Source: an uncultured Rhodobiaceae bacterium (GTDB taxonomy: Archaea; Thermoplasmatota; Poseidoniia; Poseidoniales; Poseidoniaceae). Taken from it: a stretch of 5,377 bases of DNA. Positions 1 through 5,377 of this stretch are shown here, one piece after another. The DNA is taken from contig CALDQY010000108.1 of NCBI GenBank assembly GCA_937911445.1, forward strand, positions 1 to 5,377, read 5' to 3'. The position numbers and the translations under genes are program-made. A model generated the notes under the pieces. It made no database searches, was not told the DNA's origin, and saw nothing but the letters and a program-made list of their open reading frames with translations. How positions within the stretch are numbered: the stretch's first letter is position 1; every line of letters begins with the position of its first letter.

Positions 1-300
1 CATGCTTTTGTACAGCAACACGATGAAGAAATCCAGATCTTTCCTTGTGATATGTACAAACTTGACAAAGAAGCAATTGAAGTGATATTGACACAACCGC
101 CAGGCGTTCCTATCGATATGTATGGACAAGAGCAGTATACACTAGCACGTGTTCCCCAAGGATGCATTCTTCCCACATCCAAGAGTTTGAAGCATCTCTT
201 TTCGGAACTTGATAGAAATCATATGGGGTCGCTTGGAGACCGCCTAGAAAATTTCAATTCCCCAAATCAAATTGAGCCCCAGAACAAATCGAATCGATAA
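1..300 (+). CDS. Hypothetical protein, C-terminal part (5' end outside window)
   Basis: The frame is open from the first base of the window to a TAA at 298-300, giving 99 residues of a protein that begins to the left. The first Met codon in view (position 52) is probably internal, because 17 sense codons precede it. The sequence looks like a soluble protein: mixed charged and hydrophobic residues, no membrane segment, a Pro/Gly-containing stretch (QPPGVPIDMYGQEQY) near residues 32-46, and a polar Asn/Gln-rich tail after about residue 80 that is likely disordered. I recognise no family motif and assign no function. Its last 47 bp lie antisense to the 3' end of purN. No alternative gene occupies 1-253, which together with the protein-like composition supports it as real coding sequence. 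Confidence 0.6.
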   Translation, partial: HAFVQQHDEEIQIFPCDMYKLDKEAIEVILTQPPGVPIDMYGQEQYTLARVPQGCILPTSKSLKHLFSELDRNHMGSLGDRLENFNSPNQIEPQNKSNR

Positions 301-883
301 CTTCGGGGTACAACCTATGTTCTTCAACTTGCACACGTTTTGCAAGTTGGGATCGTGAATCTGTTGGAAAAACAGGTACTCGTCGCTGAGCGAGTATCGG
401 GCCAGTGTCCATTCCTGCATCGACAACATGCACGGTGCAACCACTCACACGAACGCCAGAGGCGAGAACATCGGTGTGCGCATCTTTGCCGGGAAATGCT
501 GGTAGCAAAGAGGGGTGGATGTTGATAATTCGGGGAAAATATTTCTCAACAAAATCAGGAGACAGCAGGCGCATGTATCCAGAGAGGACAATCAAATCGA
601 TGTCCGCTTCATCGAGTTGTTTGGTAATGCGCTGCTCATGTTCTCGGCGTCGCTCATCTCTGGGAAGGGAAGTGTCCAATGGTTCGATCAGAACGGGAAC
701 ATCGTGTTGTTTTGCATAGTGAATGCCTCCAGCATCCTTTTTGTCTGTAACACAAAGAACGGTTTTGTGGATGCATTGGGCATTGCCTTGATGCCTCAGA
801 AGTGCATCCATTCCAGTGCCAGAGCCTGAAAAGAAGACTGCTATGCGAAGTGGATTGTCAAGCGTTCCGACTTTCGTTAACAA
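254..883 (-). CDS. purN: Phosphoribosylglycinamide formyltransferase (GAR transformylase), PurN type
   Basis: Transfers a formyl group from 10-formyl-tetrahydrofolate to GAR, giving FGAR, the third step of de novo purine synthesis; cytosolic. At 209 residues it is near the usual PurN length. An N-terminal strand followed by a glycine-rich phosphate loop (FFSGSGTGMDALL) lies at residues 17-29. The catalytic triad of the family is intact: N121 and H123 in INIHPSLLPAFPGKDAH, and D159 in VDAGMDTGPILAQ. The C-terminal VQVEEHRLYPEVID (185-197) is also a PurN hallmark. The start is TTG at 881-883. There is no upstream in-frame ATG before a stop at 932-934, the next Met (M25) lies after the essential loop, and a full AGGAGG sits 7 nt before the TTG. 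In the loop the usual Gly-Ser-Asn is Gly-Thr-Gly. The 3' end overlaps a convergent gene by 47 bp. The identification is secure. Confidence 0.95.
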   Translation of the reverse strand: MLTKVGTLDNPLRIAVFFSGSGTGMDALLRHQGNAQCIHKTVLCVTDKKDAGGIHYAKQHDVPVLIEPLDTSLPRDERRREHEQRITKQLDEADIDLIVLSGYMRLLSPDFVEKYFPRIINIHPSLLPAFPGKDAHTDVLASGVRVSGCTVHVVDAGMDTGPILAQRRVPVFPTDSRSQLAKRVQVEEHRLYPEVIDSICSGAQFDLGN

Positions 884-890
884 CTGACTC

Positions 891-896
891 CCTCCT
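891..896 (-). promoter_or_regulatory. Shine-Dalgarno site of purN (AGGAGG)
   Basis: Read on the minus strand, AGGAGG ends 7 nt before the TTG at 881-883, an ideal match and spacing for the 3' end of 16S rRNA. It decides the start: it makes the TTG convincing as the initiator and argues against leaderless translation of purN. Confidence 0.85.
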
Positions 897-987
897 GCTT
901 CACCCCAGTGGCTGCTTAATTTCAGTACTTCCTATTGTTCGATACTTGCCCCTATTCCTTATGAGCATCAATTTGCACGGCTCACAC

Positions 988-993
988 AGGAAG
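988..993 (+). promoter_or_regulatory. Shine-Dalgarno-like site of the DUF454 gene (AGGAAG)
   Basis: AGGAAG lies 7 nt before the ATG at 1001, 4 nt before the ATG at 998 and 1 nt before the GTG at 995. This spacing favours ATG 1001 and makes GTG 995 unlikely, although the three start codons are consecutive and in frame. Confidence 0.6.
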
Positions 994-1000
994 TGTGATG

Positions 1001-1507
1001 ATGGAAGGTAAGGCCAGTAAAGCTACTGCCCTTTCTGTCGCCCTTCAAGACCTCTCAGACGAAGAGATTCTCGAGTTCATATTGGACATGCATAAACCAT
1101 CAAAAAACCCAGTTGTACGTTGGTTATGGACTGGACTAGGCAGCATCTTCGTTGTATTCGCTGCAATTGGAACGATTGTTCCTGGATGGCCCACGACGTC
1201 GTGGCTTGTAGCCGCTGGATTTTGTTTCGGACGATCATCGAGGCGAATGTTTCGCTGGCTCCTGACGAACCGCCTGTTTGGAAATGCACTTCTCGAGTAC
1301 TACAAAGCAGGTCGAGCATTACCTCTCCACTCAAAGATCATCATTATTGGAATCATTTCTCTTGTTTCGTTATTTTCCATTTATGTTGTAACGAAACTAG
1401 GCGACCCAGGTTTCGGTCAAACAACCATTACCATCATTGCATTGATTGGAATTTGGTTTGTCGGATGGAAGGTTCCAACCGTGCAACTGCAAGTTCAGCC
1501 GAATTAG
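1001..1507 (+). CDS. DUF454 / YbaN-like small integral membrane protein
   Basis: A 168-residue membrane protein matching the DUF454 family, whose best-known member is the E. coli inner-membrane protein YbaN; its biochemical role is not established. The hallmark is at residues 45-80: a Gly-rich hydrophobic helix, then IVPGWPTTSWLVAAGFCFGRSS, which corresponds to the family's P-x-x-PTTPFLL-A-FCFARSS pattern. It is followed by RWLLTNRLFGNALLEYYKAGRALPLHSKI (85-113), matching the conserved linker of the family. Further hydrophobic segments lie at about 113-131 and 141-157. The first 38 residues are a soluble, acidic, probably helical extension that lengthens the protein relative to YbaN (about 125 residues). 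ATG 1001 was preferred over GTG 995 and ATG 998 from the spacing to AGGAAG. The stop TAG at 1505-1507 overlaps the stop of the convergent dehydrogenase gene. Confidence 0.82.
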   Translation: MEGKASKATALSVALQDLSDEEILEFILDMHKPSKNPVVRWLWTGLGSIFVVFAAIGTIVPGWPTTSWLVAAGFCFGRSSRRMFRWLLTNRLFGNALLEYYKAGRALPLHSKIIIIGIISLVSLFSIYVVTKLGDPGFGQTTITIIALIGIWFVGWKVPTVQLQVQPN

Positions 1508-2685
1508 AGCTCTTTCAAGTGCGTTGCAAGCCGATTTGCAATCGAAGTGCCTACATCGGTACACGATGCACTACCGCCTAAATCATAGGTTAGTGATGTT
1601 CCATCCTTGAGGTGTTCTGCAACGCTCTGATCAAGAATCTTTGAGACATTCAACAAGTCGTCATCGTTGGATCGACGTGCGAGCCAATCCAACATCATCT
1701 GGACAGAATTGATGCTCGCAATTGGGTTGACTTTGTTGAGTCCAGCGTGCTTTGGTGCAGATCCATGAACAGGTTCGAAGAAAGCGTGGTCGTCACCGAT
1801 GTTTCCTGATGCAGCCATTCCCATTCCTCCTTGAAGAACTGAGGCTAAATCGGTTGCAATGTCTCCGAACATATTCGAGGTAACAACAACATCGTAGAAT
1901 TCAGGCGTACGCGTCAACCATTGTGTGAATGCGTCGATGTACCCGTAGTCTCTCTCAACATGAGGATACGAACTTGCAACACCATCAAACGTTCGTCGGA
2001 ACAACTGGCATCCGCGCGTCACATTGCTCTTGTCAATGCAGGAAACGCGAGCCTTTCCATCCACAGGGGCTCCGTTCCGGGTATCGCAGATATCGAATCC
2101 CATCTTGATGAGTCGCTCTGAACCATGCGAAGAAATTGGTCGAGGGTCGTATGCAATTTCTCCATGAAGGCCTGGGAAATCAATTTCGGGAGGCTCGTAT
2201 CCTTCAAGCCCTTTCGCTCGTTGAGCACTTCGGTGGAGCAATGAGTGATAGAGACCTTCAGTGTTCTCACGAAGAATGACCATGTCCACCATGTCCGGGT
2301 CCCAAATGTTGGTGAAGCGACCGTGGACCTTGTGAGGAACGCCTTCATAGAGACGAATTGGCCGAACATTTGCGTACAAATCTAATCCACTGCGCATGCC
2401 GAGAATGACAGATCCTCCAGCAAGATCACCGTTTGGTAATCTCGCTCCAGGGTAGCCAATAGCCCCCATAAAAATAGCATCAGCATCATCTCGACAGAAT
2501 TCAAACGAACCTTCAGCCCACTCTTCACCGGTTGCGAGATAGTGTTGTCCACCACATGGAATCACGGTCTGTTCAAACCCATGGTTTGTGTGCTCTTGGA
2601 TGGTATCCAAAATACGCTGAGCCTCGACCGCTACTTCCTTCCCTGTACCGTCGCCGGGAAGCACCGCAATGACGTGGTCGCTCAT
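1504..2685 (-). CDS. Isocitrate/isopropylmalate dehydrogenase-family beta-decarboxylating dehydrogenase
   Basis: A 393-residue metal-dependent enzyme that oxidises and decarboxylates a 2-hydroxy acid such as isocitrate, 3-isopropylmalate or tartrate. Landmarks in order: VLPGDGTGKEV (8-18); substrate arginines R98 and R108 in a GMRSGLDLYANVRPIRLYEG stretch; R139 in RENTEG with Y146; K219 in DKSN; metal aspartates D251, D275 and D279 (YIDAF, FGDIATD); and the cofactor loop EPVHGSAPKHAGLNKVNP (304-321). K312/H313 in this loop sit where E. coli NADP-isocitrate dehydrogenase has K344/Y345 and NAD enzymes usually have Asp, so NADP use is inferred. S92 lies six residues before R98, like the isocitrate phosphorylation/binding serine, but the next substrate Asn is absent. 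The RPIRLYEGVP segment recalls tartrate dehydrogenases. The substrate is therefore unresolved. The ATG at 2685 places the nucleotide motif at the usual position. No Shine-Dalgarno is visible before it, and an in-frame TTG at 2703 is the only nearby alternative. It lies 55 bp after purH, probably co-transcribed. Confidence 0.88.
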   Translation of the reverse strand: MSDHVIAVLPGDGTGKEVAVEAQRILDTIQEHTNHGFEQTVIPCGGQHYLATGEEWAEGSFEFCRDDADAIFMGAIGYPGARLPNGDLAGGSVILGMRSGLDLYANVRPIRLYEGVPHKVHGRFTNIWDPDMVDMVILRENTEGLYHSLLHRSAQRAKGLEGYEPPEIDFPGLHGEIAYDPRPISSHGSERLIKMGFDICDTRNGAPVDGKARVSCIDKSNVTRGCQLFRRTFDGVASSYPHVERDYGYIDAFTQWLTRTPEFYDVVVTSNMFGDIATDLASVLQGGMGMAASGNIGDDHAFFEPVHGSAPKHAGLNKVNPIASINSVQMMLDWLARRSNDDDLLNVSKILDQSVAEHLKDGTSLTYDLGGSASCTDVGTSIANRLATHLKEL

Positions 2686-2740
2686 GGCTATTCGACAAGT
2701 CAATACTACATGAAGGAGACGCCAATCTCCTATGCCCGCT

Positions 2741-4378
2741 TCAATGGCGGAACAACCGATGACCCGTAAAGAGCATGGAGATTCCGAGTCGATTTGCGGC
2801 ATCAATAACTTCCTGATCCCGGATAGAACCTCCTGGCTGAACAATAGCGGAAGCGCCTGCTTGTGCTGCCTGTTCAAGACCATCAGCGAACGGGAAGAAT
2901 GCATCGCTTGCCAAGACGCATCCATTGGCACGCTCGCCTGCGCGACGAGCGGCAATCCGAACAGCTTCGACACGACTGGTTTGACCCGGGCCGATACCAA
3001 CGGTTGCCAAACCTTGAACCATGACGATTGCATTTGATTTTACTTGTTCACAGACGCGAATAGCGAACTTCATTGAATCGATTTCGGTATCGGTCACACT
3101 CTTTTCGGTAACGGTTTTGGCAGACTTCCAATCGATGATTGGCGCCTCCTCAGTTTGGACAATCCACCCGCCCTCAATCTGCTTGAGGACGCGCTTTCGT
3201 TCGAGCGGTGCAAGTCGATCATTAGGTGAGTCGATGGTGAGGAGTCGGCGATTTCCTTTCTTCATGATGAATTCCTTCGCTTCGGGAGTGTATCCCGGAG
3301 CAATCAGAACTTCGATGAACAGATCGGCCATTGCTTCAGCCGTATCAAGGGTGACAATTTCATTGAAACAAATGATGGACCCAAAAGCAGATTCTGGATC
3401 GCTTGCCAATGCATCTGTGTATGCATCGACCTGACGTGCAGCCAGAGCGACACCACAGGGATTGTTGTGTTTGACGATCACGCACGCGTGTGGTGTGTCT
3501 GGCCATTCATCGGTCGAGAGTGAACGACACAGTCGAAGGGTAGCATCAGCATCTGAATAGTTGTTGTATGACATTGCTTTACCGCCTTCTACGTGCGCAG
3601 TTACGAGCGTTGAATGGCTTCCATTAGCATCATCATCCACAAAGAGAGCTGCGCTTTGGTGAGCGTTTTCTCCATAACGCAATGTCTCCATCTTCATGGA
3701 TGAAGCGAGTAGTGTTTCGTGGAACCGAGATGATTGTTCGGCAACAGAATCGAAGGACTCCGGAACACCGTTCCACCGGCCGTGTAGGGTGTTGGCTATG
3801 GCCACATCGTACGATGCAGTGTGTTGATATGCTGTGAGAGCAAGTGCCTGCCTTCGCGAGATCGGAACTCCTGAAGGATTGCCTTGCGATTGTTCCAAAT
3901 CTTCGATAATGGAACCATAGTCGTCCGGATTGCAACAAATGATGACGTTTGCATGATTCTTTGCTGATGCACGAACCATGGTTGGTCCACCGATATCGAT
4001 CATTTCGAGCAAAGCATCCTTGTCAAGCGGTGGGTCTGCGGCTGCTGCAGAAACAAACGGGTAGAGATTGCATGCGACAAGTGCGATGGGCGTGTACTGC
4101 AAATCTTCCATACCGACTCGGTCTTCTTCCTTTTGAAGTCGTGCGAGGAGTGGGCCGTGGATTGCCGGGTGAAGCGTTTTGACTCGGCCATCAAAAATTT
4201 CGGGATGCTGTGTGACATCGGAAACACTCATGACCTCAAGTCCAGCCTCTTTCAGTTTGCGTGCAGTCCCTCCTGTTGAAATCAATTCAAATCCAAGATT
4301 GACCAGTGAAGTTGCAAATTCAACGATGCCTGTTTTGTCCCATACGCTGAGTAATGCGCGAGGTTTTCCCGAGTCCAT
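2741..4378 (-). CDS. purH: Bifunctional AICAR formyltransferase / IMP cyclohydrolase
   Basis: Catalyses the last two steps of IMP synthesis: formylation of AICAR with 10-formyl-tetrahydrofolate to FAICAR, then ring closure to IMP. At 545 residues it is slightly longer than typical (about 510-530). The N-terminal cyclohydrolase (MGS-like) domain shows LLSVWDKTGIVEF (9-21), STGGTA (34-39), FDGRVKTLHPAIHG (62-75), NLYPF (104-108) and DIGGPTMVRASAKN (128-141). The C-terminal transformylase domain shows RYGENAHQ (234-241, usually GENPHQ), the catalytic Lys-His pair K303/H304 in VKHNNPCG, GQTSRVEAVRIA (465-476), SDAFFPFADG (491-500), QPGGSIRD (514-521) and the family ending TGHRLFRH. ATG 4378 was chosen because DKTG then begins about 13 residues in, as in homologues. 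TTG 4420 would add 14 unconserved residues and has no ribosome site. A GGGTG lies 5 nt before the ATG, a weak Shine-Dalgarno match. The gene begins 63 bp after the chaperonin stop. Confidence 0.96.
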   Translation of the reverse strand: MDSGKPRALLSVWDKTGIVEFATSLVNLGFELISTGGTARKLKEAGLEVMSVSDVTQHPEIFDGRVKTLHPAIHGPLLARLQKEEDRVGMEDLQYTPIALVACNLYPFVSAAAADPPLDKDALLEMIDIGGPTMVRASAKNHANVIICCNPDDYGSIIEDLEQSQGNPSGVPISRRQALALTAYQHTASYDVAIANTLHGRWNGVPESFDSVAEQSSRFHETLLASSMKMETLRYGENAHQSAALFVDDDANGSHSTLVTAHVEGGKAMSYNNYSDADATLRLCRSLSTDEWPDTPHACVIVKHNNPCGVALAARQVDAYTDALASDPESAFGSIICFNEIVTLDTAEAMADLFIEVLIAPGYTPEAKEFIMKKGNRRLLTIDSPNDRLAPLERKRVLKQIEGGWIVQTEEAPIIDWKSAKTVTEKSVTDTEIDSMKFAIRVCEQVKSNAIVMVQGLATVGIGPGQTSRVEAVRIAARRAGERANGCVLASDAFFPFADGLEQAAQAGASAIVQPGGSIRDQEVIDAANRLGISMLFTGHRLFRH

Positions 4379-4441
4379 GGTTGCACCCGTTATCGACCTC
4401 TTGTATGTCTTTGTTATCAAGCATGTGATGAGGCTACTTGC

Positions 4442-5377
4442 TCAATCGCCACGCGAGGAGATGACTTGGTCAACTCGTAGAAGGCCACAAGCGGTCTCAA
4501 CTGCTGCTTGTAAAGCGTGGGAAACGGTAGAGGAAGAGAGCAGAACTCCATCGATTTCTCCAATTCGTCCATTCTTGCATACACCAAAACGATCGGTCTT
4601 GTTTCGATGCGCAGCACGCAGTTGGAGCAAAGTGTCAATCTGATCTTCTCCGGCGTTGAGGGCGAGTGTGCTTGGAATTGTTTCCAGTGCTCGAGCAAAC
4701 CCTTCGATGGCTAGGCGTTGACGTCCAGAGATGGATTCTGCTCGTTCTCTCAAATGGAGTGCTGCAGCGATATGGAAGGACCCTCCACCGAGTACTGTTC
4801 CAGGTTGGTCGATAACGGATTCAATGGTCCGTAGAGCATCGTACATCGCCCGAATGTACTCTTCAACAGCAGCACCTTGCCCGCCACCAACGTCGATGGT
4901 GACAAGACCAGATGTTGGACCAACGTCCACAATAAGTCGTGTACGACGACCGTCCTCTCGTTCAGATACATCGACGTTCGCTGATTGGAGGGTACCAAGA
5001 CTTTCTGCTGTTGCATCATCTAGGTGGTTGATGAGTGTCGCACCGGTGGCGGCGGCGATGTCTTCAATTCCGTCGTCTTCCATCATTCCAACAAGAAGGA
5101 TTCCATCGTTGTTGCAAGCATGTTGAATGCGTTCATCAACTTCTTTTGAAGTGAAGATGACTTTTGCACCGGATTGCTTGAGGAGGTTGATTTTTTCTTC
5201 AATCAGTTGTTCTTCAGCATCCAAGAATGCAAGCATCTGCTCCGGTCGCTCGATTTCAATTTCAGCATCACGTTTCGTTTTCTTTATAGTCAGCGGACAT
5301 GTCAAAGCGAGGACACTGCAAGGTTGGTTAATTCTTGGAGTCCGTTCAGAATCAAACTTTTTATCGATGACGACGCC
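4442..5377 (-). CDS. Group II chaperonin (thermosome/TCP-1 family) subunit, C-terminal 311 residues
   Basis: Part of an ATP-driven, double-ring protein-folding machine with a built-in lid; cytosolic. The frame is open to the window edge, so the equatorial N-terminus with the P-loop-like GDGTT motif, and part of the apical domain (by family length roughly 200 residues), lie outside. Visible parts in order: GVVIDK (1-6) of the apical domain; the lid-forming protrusion and CPLTIKKT (27-34) followed by a long acidic helix (about 45-68); the apical end near AAATGATLI (108-116); the intermediate domain with the presumed catalytic Asp D180 (MYDAL); VLGGGSFHIAAALHLR (195-210); and the equatorial NAGEDQIDTLLQLRAAH (241-257) and LLRVDQVI (299-306). 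It differs from typical thermosomes: the conserved RGG is VGGG (163-166), the usual Glu-Pro-x-x-Val-Lys before the last helix is not recognisable, and it ends SSRGD with no Gly-Gly-Met tail. A TTG at 5303-5305 is in frame but internal. Probably leads a transcript with purH. Confidence 0.93.
   Translation of the reverse strand, partial: GVVIDKKFDSERTPRINQPCSVLALTCPLTIKKTKRDAEIEIERPEQMLAFLDAEEQLIEEKINLLKQSGAKVIFTSKEVDERIQHACNNDGILLVGMMEDDGIEDIAAATGATLINHLDDATAESLGTLQSANVDVSEREDGRRTRLIVDVGPTSGLVTIDVGGGQGAAVEEYIRAMYDALRTIESVIDQPGTVLGGGSFHIAAALHLRERAESISGRQRLAIEGFARALETIPSTLALNAGEDQIDTLLQLRAAHRNKTDRFGVCKNGRIGEIDGVLLSSSTVSHALQAAVETACGLLRVDQVISSRGD

Larger units (their letters stand above)
884..1000. 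promoter_or_regulatory. Divergent intergenic region between purN and the DUF454 gene
   Basis: This gap of about 117 bp must hold the promoters of purN (leftward) and of the DUF454 gene (rightward), because both are first genes in their direction. It contains both ribosome binding sites. I see no convincing archaeal BRE/TATA pair. The best AT-rich candidate is around 915-924 (TGAAATTAAG on the minus strand), but it lies so close to purN that a start site about 26 nt downstream would fall inside the Shine-Dalgarno. No clear inverted repeat or operator was seen. Confidence 0.45.

Noticed and set aside
405..829. Plus-strand open frames of about 100 codons inside purN
   Set aside because: They are antisense shadows of a clearly conserved gene, rich in Ser/Arg/Cys and without domain-like sequence.
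915..924. AT-rich TGAAATTAAG on the minus strand as the purN TATA box
   Set aside because: Its distance would put the transcription start inside the AGGAGG ribosome site, so it is kept only as a weak candidate and not called as a separate promoter.
1077..1581. Open frames on both strands (85 and 153 codons) overlapping the DUF454 gene
   Set aside because: They have unusual Cys/Trp/His-rich composition, lack motifs and conflict with the well-supported DUF454 frame and the dehydrogenase 3' end.
2715..2730. Short inverted repeat (GGAGA - 6 nt - TCTCC) between purH and the dehydrogenase gene, as a terminator or regulatory hairpin
   Set aside because: A 5-bp stem with no following T-run is expected by chance in a window this size and is not a typical archaeal termination signal.
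2686..3033. In-frame extension of the dehydrogenase to a 509-residue protein starting within purH
   Set aside because: The extra N-terminal residues are antisense-free but out-of-frame readings of the purH 3' end and show no domain. The dehydrogenase family starts a few residues before the GDGTG motif, which the ATG at 2685 provides.
3021..3434. Plus-strand 137-codon open frame inside purH
   Set aside because: It is antisense to the PurH transformylase domain, Ser/Arg-biased, and has no recognisable domain or ribosome site.
4379..4420. TTG at 4420 as the purH start (adds 14 residues)
   Set aside because: The added residues are basic and not part of the PurH family, no Shine-Dalgarno precedes the TTG, and ATG 4378 fits the family N-terminus.
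4731..5126. Plus-strand 131-codon open frame inside the chaperonin gene
   Set aside because: It is antisense to the conserved thermosome intermediate and equatorial regions, and its Ser/Pro/Arg-rich sequence is typical of a shadow frame.

Overview
The window looks like a piece of an archaeal chromosome. The strongest evidence is the group II (thermosome/CCT-type) chaperonin at the right edge, since this family belongs to archaea and the eukaryotic cytosol. The genes are compact, uninterrupted and of mixed base composition. With the 10-formyl-folate purine enzymes PurN and PurH, this suggests a mesophilic euryarchaeon, perhaps a marine Thermoplasmatota lineage (Marine Group II/III, Poseidoniia). 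That placement is an inference from gene content and was not tested.

Layout from left to right. Positions 1-300 (+) hold the 3' end of an unrecognised gene. Its tail overlaps by 47 bp, tail to tail, with purN (254-883, -), a GAR transformylase that starts at TTG behind a perfect AGGAGG ribosome binding site. An intergenic stretch of about 117 bp separates purN from a divergent DUF454/YbaN-like small membrane protein (about 1001-1507, +). That gene's stop codon overlaps by 4 bp with the stop of a convergent isocitrate/isopropylmalate dehydrogenase-family gene (1504-2685, -). Upstream of the dehydrogenase on the same strand are purH (2741-4378, -) and then the C-terminal 311 residues of a thermosome subunit (4442-5377, -), whose 5' end lies outside the window.

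The three right-hand genes are co-oriented with short gaps (63 and 55 bp), so they may be one transcript in the order thermosome - purH - dehydrogenase. PurN (purine step 3) and PurH (the last two steps to IMP) work in the same pathway and both use 10-formyl-tetrahydrofolate. They lie on the same strand but are split by the oppositely oriented DUF454 gene. The dehydrogenase is an oxidative decarboxylase of central or amino-acid metabolism.

I saw no rRNA, tRNA, CRISPR array, insertion sequence or other mobile signature. I do not see a novel multi-gene system here. The points most worth a second look are a divergent thermosome paralogue, a dehydrogenase with mixed family signatures and NADP-type cofactor residues, the overlapping convergent gene ends, and the unrecognised left-edge protein.
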